Assembly: GCA_910587305.1 (NCBI GenBank)
Contig: CAJUKV010000026.1
Span: 1-51,885, forward strand
Reading direction: 5' to 3'
From: an uncultured Lachnospiraceae bacterium
GTDB taxonomy: Bacteria > Bacillota > Clostridia > Lachnospirales > Lachnospiraceae
Length of the DNA: 51,885 nt
Part shown: in pieces, positions 8,982 through 17,437 of the stretch
Layout of the letters: each line of letters begins with the position of its first letter
How positions within the stretch are numbered: the first letter of the stretch is position 1
Position numbers and translations under genes: made by a program
Notes under the pieces: model-generated
The model's database searches: none
Seen by the model: the letters and a program-made list of their open reading frames with translations, nothing else
What the model was told of the DNA's origin: nothing

Positions 8982-10220
8982 ATGAGAAAAAAGAAAATCA
9001 TATGGGCAATTGCTTTTTGTATCCTTTTGTTTACCGGCTGCAGTCATTTTAACGGGCGGGAGATAAAAGAGGAAAAGGACGCTTATGAGGGGGAAAGCAT
9101 ATCGGAAGAGGAGGATGCTGACGGGAATGAGGCGCAGGAAGCGCAGACCGGGGAAGCAGAGAGCCTTACGGGTATTTCTCCCCAAGAGACGGATTTTATC
9201 AGGAAGCAGCAGACAGGGCTTTTTTATTATGATAGGTTAAATGAGGAAGAACAGATTGTTTATGCGGAGATACTGAAAATATTGGAGGAGTTTGGGGACG
9301 GGGTGGCTTTATCCTGTGTGGATACGGATAAAATCGAAAAGGTCTTCCAATGTGTGTTAAATGATCATCCTGAGATTTTTTATGTGGAGGGCTACACCTT
9401 TACCAGATATACGTTGGGAGAAGTGGTAAAAAAGATTACCTTTTCCGGCGCTTACAATATTTCAAGGCAGGAGGCACAAGACAGAAAAGCCCAGATTGAC
9501 CAATACGTACAGGAGTGCCTCTCCGGTATGGAAGCAGGTTTGGATGAATATGGAATCGTGAAATATATTTACGAATATATCATTGCCCGGACGGAGTATG
9601 ACGCCTTAGCTCCCGATAATCAAAATATCTGTTCTGTTTTTATCCACAAAAGAAGCGTATGTCAGGGCTATGCAAAAGCAACCCAGTACCTTTTGAGAAA
9701 GGCCGGAATTTCGGCTACTTTGATTATGGGAAGGGTTTCCGGCGGAGAGGGACATGCCTGGAATCTGGTTAAGATGGATGGAAATTATTATTATGTAGAT
9801 ACTACATGGGGGGACGCGTCCTACCAGATTGTAGAAGGAAGCAACGATAAGGCCATTGGAAGCATTCCGCCTATTAATTATGATTATCTGTGTGTTACCA
9901 CCCAGCAGCTTCAAAAGACGCATGTGATAGAGCCCATTGTGGAGGTGCCCGTATGCGACTCCATGCAGGATAATTATTATGTGAGAGAAGGGCGCTACTT
10001 TACGGGCATGGAAAAAGAAAAGATAAGAGAAATGTTTCAGGCGGCCTATGGGCAGGGCAGCACTTATGTGACACTAAAATGTTCGGATGAACAGGTGTAC
10101 ATGGAAATGATTGGCTACCTGATTGAGGAACAGGGAATCTTTCAGTATTTAGATACCCAGGAGGGAACGGTTTCCTATGCGGAAAATGAAGAACAGCTAA
10201 GCCTTAGCTTTTGGCTGTAG
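8982..10220 (+). CDS. Lipoprotein with transglutaminase-like domain
   Basis: Predicted surface lipoprotein: basic N-terminus, hydrophobic helix and a lipobox at FTGCSH, so Cys20 is the likely lipid-bearing residue. An acidic linker of about 40 residues follows. The central domain is transglutaminase-like, with the Cys-His-Asp triad visible in RSVCQGYA, GHAWNLV and YVDTTWGD. Such domains in clostridia act as cysteine proteases or cross-linking enzymes at the cell surface; the substrate is unknown. It begins immediately after the prfC stop (ATG at 8982), so the two are likely cotranscribed. A C-terminal region of about 130 residues has no motif I recognise. Confidence 0.85.
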   Translation: MRKKKIIWAIAFCILLFTGCSHFNGREIKEEKDAYEGESISEEEDADGNEAQEAQTGEAESLTGISPQETDFIRKQQTGLFYYDRLNEEEQIVYAEILKILEEFGDGVALSCVDTDKIEKVFQCVLNDHPEIFYVEGYTFTRYTLGEVVKKITFSGAYNISRQEAQDRKAQIDQYVQECLSGMEAGLDEYGIVKYIYEYIIARTEYDALAPDNQNICSVFIHKRSVCQGYAKATQYLLRKAGISATLIMGRVSGGEGHAWNLVKMDGNYYYVDTTWGDASYQIVEGSNDKAIGSIPPINYDYLCVTTQQLQKTHVIEPIVEVPVCDSMQDNYYVREGRYFTGMEKEKIREMFQAAYGQGSTYVTLKCSDEQVYMEMIGYLIEEQGIFQYLDTQEGTVSYAENEEQLSLSFWL

Positions 10221-10311
10221 TATGGAAGTTAATTTGGGCTATGCAAAAAGCAGATTTTTTGATATATTAACAGTAACAGACTTTCGGCAAAGGAAAGAAA
10301 GGAACGCTATT

Positions 10312-10698
10312 ATGGAAAAAAAATTAGAACAGAACACCTATGTGTTACAGGAAGATGAAGATTTAGGTACGGTGAAGATTGCAGATGATGTTGTGGCAAT
10401 GATTGCAGGCCTTGCGGCAACAGAGGTAGAGGGCGTTGCGGCCATGGCCGGAAATATCAGCAATGAGCTTATGAGCAGAGTGGGGGTAAAGAGCCTTTCT
10501 AAGGGCGTTAAAGTAGAGGTTACCGGCAAAAAGGTAAAAGCAGAGCTTGCGCTGATTGTGGAGTATGGCTATAACATTCCGTCTACTTCCCAGAGAGTAC
10601 AGGGAAAAGTAAAATCAACCATAGAAAATATGACCGGCCTGGAGGTTTCGGATGTGAATATCCGTATCGCCGGCGTCAATATGCAGAAAAACGGATAA
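10312..10698 (+). CDS. Asp23/Gls24 family envelope stress response protein
   Basis: Small Asp23/Gls24 (AmaP-partner/YqhY-like) protein, 128 aa. Core motifs: VVAMIAGLAATEVEGVAAM and VEYGYNIPSTSQRVQGKV, with the family ending VNIRIAGVNM. YqhY in Bacillus lies next to nusB and is linked to fatty-acid/acetyl-CoA carboxylase control; the same adjacency is seen here. The frame is open from 10222, but ATG 10312 with GAAAGGAA upstream gives the family N-terminus. Confidence 0.93.
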   Translation: MEKKLEQNTYVLQEDEDLGTVKIADDVVAMIAGLAATEVEGVAAMAGNISNELMSRVGVKSLSKGVKVEVTGKKVKAELALIVEYGYNIPSTSQRVQGKVKSTIENMTGLEVSDVNIRIAGVNMQKNG

Positions 10699-10728
10699 GT
10701 ACGGGCAGAGGTAACCAGGTAGAGGCTT

Positions 10729-11127
10729 ATGAGCAGAAGAGAAATGAGAGAGCGGCTTTTTAAGCTGCTGTTTCGTGTAGAATTTAATCCGAAGGCTGAA
10801 ATGGCAGAGCAGGAAATCTTCTTTTTTGAAGCGGAAGAAAATGCCGGTTCCGGAGAAGATAATGCCTGGATTAGTGAGAAATTTAATAAGATTTTGGAAA
10901 AATTGGAAGAAATCGACCAGGCTTTAAACGAAAAGGTACAGGGCTGGGATACCGGTCGTATGGGAAAGGTGGATCTTACAATTTTAAGACTGGCCGTATA
11001 TGAGGTTGTCTATGATGAGAGCATTCCCACCGGCGTTGCAATTAACGAAGCGGTGGAGCTGGCTAAAAAATTTGGACAGGATTCGTCCCCTTCCTTTGTA
11101 AATGGCGTGCTGGCAAAATTTGCATAA
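10729..11127 (+). CDS. nusB: Transcription antitermination factor NusB
   Basis: RNA-binding all-helical factor of the rRNA antitermination complex with NusE. 132 aa; MSRREMRERLFKLLFRVEF at the N-terminus and IPTGVAINEAVELAKKFG near the C-terminus are diagnostic. It follows the asp23-like gene by 30 bases and precedes xseA, the classical order. Confidence 0.96.
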   Translation: MSRREMRERLFKLLFRVEFNPKAEMAEQEIFFFEAEENAGSGEDNAWISEKFNKILEKLEEIDQALNEKVQGWDTGRMGKVDLTILRLAVYEVVYDESIPTGVAINEAVELAKKFGQDSSPSFVNGVLAKFA

Positions 11128-11174
11128 GGCATTGCTGTGAGCGGTTTGAATAAAGCCGTGGCATGAGGCAAAAA

Positions 11175-12386
11175 ATGCAGAATGTATATACAGTAGGACA
11201 GATAAATTCATACATTAAAAATATGTTCGCGCAGGATTTTTTATTACAGGAGTTGTCCGTAAAAGGTGAAGTCAGCAACTGTAAATACCATTCCTCCGGA
11301 CATATTTATTTTACGTTAAAGGACGAAAAAGGAACAATTTCCTGTGTGATGTTTGCCGGAAACCGCCAGGGCCTCAGGTTCCGGATGGCGGAAGGAATGC
11401 AGGTGGTGGTAAAAGGCACCATTGATGTGTATGAGCGGGACGGCAAATACCAGATGTACGCCAGAAGCATAACAAAAGATGGCGCAGGAGCCCTTTATGA
11501 GCGATTTGAACGGTTAAAGCAGGAACTGCTGGAGCGCGGAATGTTTGCTCCTGAGTACAAAAAGCCAATACCGGAATATGTAAAGACAGTAGGAGTGGTG
11601 ACGGCGCCCACAGGGGCGGCAGTCAGAGATATTATCAATATTGCATCCAGAAGAAATCCATATGTACAGATTATTTTATATCCGGCCATTGTACAGGGAG
11701 AGGCGGCAGCGGCAAGCATTGTGGAAGGAATACATGCTTTAGAGGCAAGGCAGGTAGATGTGATGATTGTAGGGCGTGGGGGCGGGTCTATTGAGGATTT
11801 GTGGGCCTTTAATGAGGAAGCGGTAGCACAGGCAGTTTTTGACTGCAGCGTTCCTGTAATTTCGGCGGTAGGCCATGAGACGGATACTACCATCATTGAC
11901 TTTGTAGCCGACTTACGCGCGCCAACCCCTTCGGCGGCGGCAGAGCTGGCCGTATACGATGTTTTTTTATTACAGTCGCAGCTCAAAAACGCAAAACTTA
12001 CGCTATATCGCCAGATGCAGGGACGTATACGGCTTGAGCGCACAAGACTTAAGGCTGTGGAAGCTAAGCTGAAAATGAACAGTCCGGCAGGAAAAATCAG
12101 AGAGAAAAAAACTTATGCCATGAATCTGGAAGAAAGAATGGCCCTCGCCATGAGAAACCAGCTCATGGGAAAAAGGCACAGACTGGCAATTTATATAGAA
12201 AAGTTAAAGGGACTTTCTCCCCTTGATAAGCTGAATCAGGGATATTCCTATGTTTCGGACAAGGAAGGAAAAACCATAACGGATATAAACAAAGTTGAGC
12301 TTGGCGACAAGCTGCAGATTTATGTAAAAAATGGCGCAGTGGAAGCAAAAGTAACCGGCAAATATCCCAAAGAGTATATTTCTTAG
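11175..12386 (+). CDS. xseA: Exonuclease VII large subunit
   Basis: Catalytic subunit of the single-strand DNA exonuclease VII. An N-terminal OB-fold (YTVGQINSYIKNMF, then SGHIYFTLKD) is followed by the nuclease domain (PTGAAVRDIINIASRRNP, GRGGGSIEDLWAFNEE, VGHETDTTIIDFVADLRAPTPS) and a C-terminal coiled coil. An ATG lies at 11163, but the one at 11175 has TGAGG six bases upstream; the difference is four residues (403 or 407 aa). Confidence 0.96.
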   Translation: MQNVYTVGQINSYIKNMFAQDFLLQELSVKGEVSNCKYHSSGHIYFTLKDEKGTISCVMFAGNRQGLRFRMAEGMQVVVKGTIDVYERDGKYQMYARSITKDGAGALYERFERLKQELLERGMFAPEYKKPIPEYVKTVGVVTAPTGAAVRDIINIASRRNPYVQIILYPAIVQGEAAAASIVEGIHALEARQVDVMIVGRGGGSIEDLWAFNEEAVAQAVFDCSVPVISAVGHETDTTIIDFVADLRAPTPSAAAELAVYDVFLLQSQLKNAKLTLYRQMQGRIRLERTRLKAVEAKLKMNSPAGKIREKKTYAMNLEERMALAMRNQLMGKRHRLAIYIEKLKGLSPLDKLNQGYSYVSDKEGKTITDINKVELGDKLQIYVKNGAVEAKVTGKYPKEYIS

Positions 12387-12414
12387 GAAATTGCCTTGCA
12401 GAAATGAGGAAAAT

Positions 12415-12633
12415 ATGCCAAAGCAGGACGAAAAGGAATTTAAGCTTGAAGAAGCGTTTGAGAAGTTAGAGGAAGCTGTTTCAGCGTTGGAAAAGGAGGA
12501 AATATCTTTAGAAGAATCCTTTCAAATTTACAAAGGCGGCATGGAGCTTTTAAAAAAATGTAACCAGGCCATAGACCAGGTGGAAAAAAAGGTGCTGGTA
12601 CTAAATGAGGATGGAGAAACTTATGAATTTTAA
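12415..12633 (+). CDS. xseB: Exonuclease VII small subunit
   Basis: Small helical partner of XseA, 72 aa. The motif FEEAFEKLEEAV-like (LEEAFEKLEEAVSALEKEE) and ISLEESFQIYKGGMELLKKC are characteristic. Start set at ATG 12415 after GAGGA; the frame extends upstream only to a TTG at 12391. Its 3' end overlaps ispA by 11 bases, suggesting coupling. Confidence 0.95.
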   Translation: MPKQDEKEFKLEEAFEKLEEAVSALEKEEISLEESFQIYKGGMELLKKCNQAIDQVEKKVLVLNEDGETYEF

Positions 12634-13552
12634 GCAGCAGCTGGAAGAAAAGACAAGATATGCGGAGGATGTATTAAAAAAATATCTGCCACAGGAAAAA
12701 GGCTTTCAAAAGAAGGTATTGGAAGCAATGAATTACAGTGTGATGGCAGGAGGAAAGAGACTACGCCCAATCCTGATGAAAGAGAGTTTTCTGCTATTTG
12801 GCGGAGAGGGGGAGGTGGTGGAGCCTTTTATGGCGGCGCTGGAAATGATACACAATTATTCTCTGGTGCACGACGATCTCCCGGCTATGGACAATGATAA
12901 GTACCGCAGAGGACGTAAGAGCACATGGAACGAATATGGAGACGGTATGGCGGTGCTGGCAGGGGACGGGCTTTTAAACCTGGCCTTTGAGAGCGCGGCG
13001 TCGGCTTTTGAGCTTACGGATGATCCAAAGTCTTTAAAGAGAGTGGCCCTGGCGCTTAAGGTTCTTGGAAAAAAGGCCGGCATTTATGGGATGATTGGCG
13101 GACAGGCCGCCGACATAGAAGCGGAATCAGGAGGGAGCGTGAGTAAGGAGCTTCTTTTGTTTATCCATGAAAATAAGACGGCCGCGCTTATTCAGGCGGC
13201 CATGATGATAGGAGCTATTTTGGCAGGCGCCGGCAAGGAGGCCGTTAAGGCGATGGAAAAAGCTGCCTGCAATATAGGAATTGCATTTCAGATTCAGGAC
13301 GATATATTAGATGTGACCGGCAGTGAAGAAGTATTGGGCAAGCCTATCGGAAGCGACGAAAAGAATCACAAGCTTACTTATGTATCGCTTTACGGACTTA
13401 AGGAGGCTAAAAAAGAGGTGGAAAATTTATCAAAGGAAGCTCTTTTTATTCTTCGTTCTTTTGAAAATCAAAATGATTTATCCGGAAATAAACCTTATAA
13501 GAATCCTTTTCTTGAGGAACTTGTAACTGAGCTTATTTCCAGAGAGAAATAA
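12623..13552 (+). CDS. ispA: Polyprenyl synthetase (farnesyl diphosphate synthase type)
   Basis: Makes the C15/C20 prenyl diphosphate from IPP and DMAPP. The first aspartate-rich motif HDDLPAMDND is at about residue 82, with the bacterial DDxxxxD spacing, and the second, QIQDDILD, is near 225. GGKRLRP precedes them. 309 aa. Cytosolic. It lies directly before dxs, the pathway's first enzyme, as in many Firmicutes. Start at ATG 12623 has GATGGAG upstream. Confidence 0.95.
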   Translation: MNFKQQLEEKTRYAEDVLKKYLPQEKGFQKKVLEAMNYSVMAGGKRLRPILMKESFLLFGGEGEVVEPFMAALEMIHNYSLVHDDLPAMDNDKYRRGRKSTWNEYGDGMAVLAGDGLLNLAFESAASAFELTDDPKSLKRVALALKVLGKKAGIYGMIGGQAADIEAESGGSVSKELLLFIHENKTAALIQAAMMIGAILAGAGKEAVKAMEKAACNIGIAFQIQDDILDVTGSEEVLGKPIGSDEKNHKLTYVSLYGLKEAKKEVENLSKEALFILRSFENQNDLSGNKPYKNPFLEELVTELISREK

Positions 13553-13603
13553 AAATCTGCCACGGCAGGCATCCGGGGGACGCGGCAACAGTTGTGATAC
13601 GGT

Positions 13604-13637
13604 GTAACAGTTCGGACAGGTCCGTGCATTTACGCAC
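13604..13637 (+). repeat. Dispersed palindromic element, copy 2 (GTAAC-TTCGG family)
   Basis: Second copy of the element at 4729-4763. CCGTGC (13622-13627) pairs perfectly with GCACGG (13634-13639) around ATTTAC, and GTAACAG recurs at 13639-13645. It lies in the 117-base gap between ispA and dxs, next to a CTGCC/GGCAG hairpin at about 13557-13568. Confidence 0.55.
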
Positions 13638-13669
13638 GGTAACAGAACATAAGAAAAGAAGGTAAGAAA

Positions 13670-15535
13670 ATGCTGCTTGATCAAATTAAAGGTGTAAATG
13701 ACATTAAAGACATTGATCCATCAAATTATAAGGAGCTGGCACAGGAAATACGTGATTTCCTGATTGAAAAAATATCCCATACCGGCGGGCATTTGGGATC
13801 TAATTTAGGGGCTGTGGAGCTGACAATGGCCCTTCATCTATCTTTGAATCTTCCGGAGGATAAGCTGATTTGGGATGTGGGGCATCAGTCTTATACCCAT
13901 AAACTTCTTACAGGGAGGAAGGACGGCTTTGACAGTTTACGGAAATTCGGAGGAATGAGCGGATTTCCCAAGAGAAAAGAAAGCGAGTGCGATTGTTTTG
14001 ATACGGGACACAGTTCTACCTCTATCTCAGCAGGCTTAGGGCTTGTGAAAGCCCGGGATATTCAGGGGGGCACGAATACGGTGGTCTCTGTCATTGGAGA
14101 CGGTTCCCTTACAGGGGGGATGGCCTATGAAGCCTTAAATAATGCGGCTAAGCTGGAAACCAACTTTATTATTGTGCTCAACGACAACAATATGTCCATT
14201 TCGGAAAATGTAGGCGGTATGTCCAAGTATTTAAATAATGTCAGGACAGCGGACGCTTATTTGAACATAAAAGAAGGAATATACAATACTTTAAAGGAAA
14301 TTCCCAGAGGGGAAAAGGTAGTAAAAGGCATTCGCAAGGCAAAGAGCAGCTTCAAGCAGCTTGTGGTTCCGGGAATGCTTTTTGAGGATATGGGGATTAC
14401 CTATTTAGGGCCTGTGGACGGACATAATATTCCGGCGATGCTGCGGGTATTTCAGGAAGCCAAACGGACGAGGAATGCGGTGATCGTCCATGTGATTACC
14501 CAGAAGGGAAAGGGCTTTGCCCCGGCGGAGCGGCACCCGGCAAGGTTCCACGGAGCAGAACCTTTTGACATTGAAACGGGACTGCCTGCAAAGCCAAGAA
14601 CCACGGCAAATTATACGGATATCTTTTCCACGGTTATGACCAAGTTAGGGGCAAGAGATGAAAAGGTAGTTGCCATAACGGCAGCTATGTTAGATGGAAC
14701 CGGCTTAAAGCGGTTCCGGAATATGTACCCGGAGCGCTTATTTGATGTGGGAATTGCGGAAGAACATGCCGTGACTTTTGCGGCGGGCTTAGCGGCAGGA
14801 GGATTAAAGCCGGTAGTGGCAATTTATTCTTCCTTTTTGCAGAGGGCATATGATCAGATTCTGCATGACGTATGTATGCAAAAGCTTCCCGTGGTTTTTG
14901 CCATTGACCGGGCAGGGCTTGTGGGGAGCGATGGAGAAACCCATCAAGGGGTATTTGATTTGTCTTATTTATCCAGTATTCCTGATATGTGTATTATGGC
15001 TCCTAAAAATAAATGGGAGCTTTCAGATATGATGAAATTTGCCATTTCTCTTGGAGCGCCTGTTGCAATCCGCTATCCAAGGGGGGAAGCCTATGCGGGG
15101 CTGAAAGAATACCGTGCGCCTATCGAAATGGGCAAATCGGAGCTTCTCTGTGCGCAGGGGGAAATTTGTCTGATGGCCTTAGGAAGTATGGTAAAGGTAT
15201 CGGAGAAGGTAAAGGAGTTGTTAAACGAAGCCGGATATAAATGTAGTATCATAAATGCCAGATTTGCGAAACCCATTGATTTAGAAGCGGTAGAGTGGGC
15301 GGTTCGGAATCATAAGCTGGTCGTTACAATGGAAGAAAACGTTGCAAGCGGCGGTTATGGTGAAAAGGTAAGGGATGCGGTGGACGATTTTAAAGCGCCG
15401 GCGAAGGTTTTGCAGATTGCGGTGCCTGACAGGTATGTGGAACATGGCAGTGTGGATCAGCTGATGCAGGAAATTGGCATGGATGCGGTGTCGATTGTAG
15501 ATAAGATTGTAAAAGAAATGGAAAGCGCCAAATGA
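13670..15535 (+). CDS. dxs: 1-deoxy-D-xylulose-5-phosphate synthase
   Basis: Thiamine-diphosphate enzyme condensing pyruvate and glyceraldehyde 3-phosphate, first step of the MEP isoprenoid pathway. 621 aa, full length. Motifs: GHQSYTHK, the TPP site GDGSLTGGMAYEALNNA, catalytic Glu region VGIAEEHAVTFAAGLA and DRAGLVGSDGETHQG. It lies downstream of ispA and overlaps tlyA by four bases. Confidence 0.97.
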   Translation: MLLDQIKGVNDIKDIDPSNYKELAQEIRDFLIEKISHTGGHLGSNLGAVELTMALHLSLNLPEDKLIWDVGHQSYTHKLLTGRKDGFDSLRKFGGMSGFPKRKESECDCFDTGHSSTSISAGLGLVKARDIQGGTNTVVSVIGDGSLTGGMAYEALNNAAKLETNFIIVLNDNNMSISENVGGMSKYLNNVRTADAYLNIKEGIYNTLKEIPRGEKVVKGIRKAKSSFKQLVVPGMLFEDMGITYLGPVDGHNIPAMLRVFQEAKRTRNAVIVHVITQKGKGFAPAERHPARFHGAEPFDIETGLPAKPRTTANYTDIFSTVMTKLGARDEKVVAITAAMLDGTGLKRFRNMYPERLFDVGIAEEHAVTFAAGLAAGGLKPVVAIYSSFLQRAYDQILHDVCMQKLPVVFAIDRAGLVGSDGETHQGVFDLSYLSSIPDMCIMAPKNKWELSDMMKFAISLGAPVAIRYPRGEAYAGLKEYRAPIEMGKSELLCAQGEICLMALGSMVKVSEKVKELLNEAGYKCSIINARFAKPIDLEAVEWAVRNHKLVVTMEENVASGGYGEKVRDAVDDFKAPAKVLQIAVPDRYVEHGSVDQLMQEIGMDAVSIVDKIVKEMESAK

Positions 15536-16350
15536 AGGAACGGCTTGATGTATTGCTTGTAAGGGAGGGACATGTCCTTTCAAGGGAAAAGGCGAAGGCC
15601 ATTATTATGTCGGGAAATGTCTTTGTGGACGGGCAAAGGGAGGATAAGGCAGGGGCTTTCTTTGACCCGGAAAAGGTGCGGATAGAAGTGCGCGGCAGTA
15701 CCTTAAAGTACGTCAGCAGAGGAGGCCTTAAACTGGAAAAAGCAGCCAGGGAGTTTGGAATTTTTTTGGATGGTAAGGTGTGTATGGATATCGGCGCTTC
15801 TACGGGAGGTTTTACGGACTGTATGCTCCAAAATGGAGCTAAGAGGGTATATTCCGTGGATGTGGGACATGGACAGCTTGACTGGAAGCTTAGAAACGAC
15901 GAGAGGGTCGTCTGCATGGAAAAGACTAATTTCAGATATATGACGCCCGGGGATATTCCGCAGAGGTTGGATTTTGCCTCCGTAGATGTTTCTTTTATTT
16001 CATTGACGAAAATACTGCCTCCGGCGAAGGCGCTTCTCAAAGACAGGGGGCGGATGGTCTGCCTGATTAAACCGCAGTTTGAGGCGGGGCGCGATAAGGT
16101 TGGGAAAAAAGGAGTTGTCAGGGAGCCGGAAATCCACGAAGAAGTGATAAGGAAGGTTGCGGATTTTGCACAGTCTATTGGCTTTACCATTTTGAACCTT
16201 GATTACTCGCCTATCAAGGGGCCGGAGGGAAATATAGAATATCTCATTTACTTGCAGAAAAATGAGGAAGAGCGGAAAGAAAACCTAATCGCGGACATTG
16301 CGGATGATATCAGGGCAACCGTATCAAAGGCACATGCAAATCTGTGCTGA
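15532..16350 (+). CDS. tlyA: TlyA family rRNA 2'-O-methyltransferase
   Basis: 16S/23S rRNA methyltransferase of the hemolysin A/TlyA family. An N-terminal S4 RNA-binding domain (RLDVLLVREGHVLSREKAK) is followed by a Rossmann fold with the SAM motif DIGASTGGFTDCMLQ. 272 aa. Start ATG overlaps the dxs stop (ATGA). TlyA action makes ribosomes sensitive to capreomycin in mycobacteria; in clostridia its role is less studied. Confidence 0.94.
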   Translation: MKERLDVLLVREGHVLSREKAKAIIMSGNVFVDGQREDKAGAFFDPEKVRIEVRGSTLKYVSRGGLKLEKAAREFGIFLDGKVCMDIGASTGGFTDCMLQNGAKRVYSVDVGHGQLDWKLRNDERVVCMEKTNFRYMTPGDIPQRLDFASVDVSFISLTKILPPAKALLKDRGRMVCLIKPQFEAGRDKVGKKGVVREPEIHEEVIRKVADFAQSIGFTILNLDYSPIKGPEGNIEYLIYLQKNEEERKENLIADIADDIRATVSKAHANLC

Positions 16351-16383
16351 AAGCCATATATATGATGGAAGTGTGAAGAAGAG

Positions 16384-16436
16384 ATGAAGATTTTCTAAGG
16401 CGTCAAAGGACGCCGCCTAAGAAAATCTAAGTCATC
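16384..16436 (+). repeat. Large imperfect palindrome after tlyA
   Basis: AGATTTTCT and GGCGTC on the left pair with GACGCC and AGAAAATCT on the right, with a small bulge and an AAAG loop. No T-run follows, so it is not a standard terminator. It is the first of three structured elements packed into the 209-base gap before nadK. Confidence 0.55.
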
Positions 16437-16452
16437 TTGAAATAATTCATGT

Positions 16453-16508
16453 ATTGTTTGTGCCGCAAGGCGGCATGTCGGGAAGTTTGGATGCTAACTT
16501 CCAATCTA
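16453..16508 (+). repeat. Inverted-repeat element, left copy
   Basis: Bases 16454-16491 are an exact 38-base reverse complement of 19714-19751, and weaker similarity continues to about 16508. The core contains a TGCCGC-AAG-GCGGCA hairpin. The two copies face each other around nadK-argR-recN. Confidence 0.8.
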
Positions 16509-16509
16509 T

Positions 16510-16553
16510 TTATCGGTGCGGTACCGTAAGTAAAGATTGCGGTATGCGGGGGA
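16510..16553 (+). repeat. Short stem-loop repeat, copy 2 (GGTGCGGTACC family)
   Basis: Matches 2256-2299 at 36 of 44 positions. TACCGTAA pairs with TTGCGGTA over eight bases with one T-G wobble. It ends six bases before the nadK start, as copy 1 ends 25 bases before spoIIIAB. Confidence 0.6.
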
Positions 16554-16559
16554 ACAGGT

Positions 16560-17414
16560 ATGGAGCATTTTTATGTGATAACCAATCCCACAAAAGATGC
16601 GGGCCATAAGACGGCCTGTTACATCAGGGATTATCTTGTAAGCCATGGAAAGACCTGTATGATTGACATTGGTACGGCCAAGCCGGGCCAGGAAGGATAC
16701 ACCTACAAGGAGCAGGTAAGGGAAAATGTGGACTGCATTATTGTACTTGGAGGAGACGGAACGTTATTGCAGGCCGCAGTAGATCTTGCGGACAGGGATA
16801 TTCCTTTTCTGGGAATTAATTTTGGAAGGCTGGGATTTTTGGCAGAGGTAAACAGGACAGATGTGGAGGAGGCATTAAGAAAGCTGATCCAAAATGAGTA
16901 TGGAATTGAAAAGCGTATGATGCTTTTAGGGAAAAGCTATGACAGGCAGGGAATGAAGGATAAGGCAAGGGCGCTTAACGATATTGTCATTACCAGAAAG
17001 GGTTCCCTGCAAATCATCAATTATAATGTTTATGTGAACGGACAGTTTTTACATCGTTATCACGCGGATGGGATAATTGCATCAACTCCTACCGGTTCAA
17101 CGGGGTATAGCTTATCTGCAGGAGGACCTATTGTGGAGCCTAAGGCAAGGCTGATTTTGTTAACGCCAATCTGCTCTCATTCCATGCAAAGCCGCAGTAT
17201 GGTTTTATCGCCTGAGGATAAGGTGGTGGTGGAGATTGAAAGCACTAACAGTGGAGAAGTGCAGGAGGTTGAAGCGATATTTGACGGATGTCATAAGGTT
17301 ACCCTTTGCACAGGGGATAAAATAGAAATCCTGGAATCCAACAAGACTACCGGCATCGTAAAATTAAGCCAGGTAAGCTTTTTAGAGGTATTGCACAGAA
17401 AGATGGGCGACTAA
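16560..17414 (+). CDS. nadK: NAD kinase
   Basis: Phosphorylates NAD to NADP. The signature GGDGTLLQA is at about residues 63-71; NFGRLGFLAEV, ALNDIVITRKG and STPTGSTGYSLSAGGP are also diagnostic. 284 aa, normal. ATG at 16560 follows GGGGGAACA. Standard place between tlyA and argR. Confidence 0.96.
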   Translation: MEHFYVITNPTKDAGHKTACYIRDYLVSHGKTCMIDIGTAKPGQEGYTYKEQVRENVDCIIVLGGDGTLLQAAVDLADRDIPFLGINFGRLGFLAEVNRTDVEEALRKLIQNEYGIEKRMMLLGKSYDRQGMKDKARALNDIVITRKGSLQIINYNVYVNGQFLHRYHADGIIASTPTGSTGYSLSAGGPIVEPKARLILLTPICSHSMQSRSMVLSPEDKVVVEIESTNSGEVQEVEAIFDGCHKVTLCTGDKIEILESNKTTGIVKLSQVSFLEVLHRKMGD

Positions 17415-17437
17415 TAAAAGATTGTGGAGAGGCGGTT

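Noticed and set aside
11495..12043. Minus-strand 182-codon frame opposite xseA
   Set aside because: Antisense to the conserved nuclease domain of xseA; no ribosome site or motif.
15390..16190. Long minus-strand frame opposite dxs/tlyA (266 codons)
   Set aside because: It lies wholly against clear dxs and tlyA coding sequence, has no family motif and shows the Ser/Thr/Pro-rich composition of an antisense shadow.
16384..16436. Rho-independent terminator of tlyA
   Set aside because: The hairpin is strong but is followed by AAGTCATCTTG rather than a T-run.
16510..16553. T-box riboswitch, because of GGTGCGGTACC similarity to the antiterminator bulge
   Set aside because: No specifier stem, no terminator hairpin, and it lies before nadK and spoIIIAB, which are not T-box targets.
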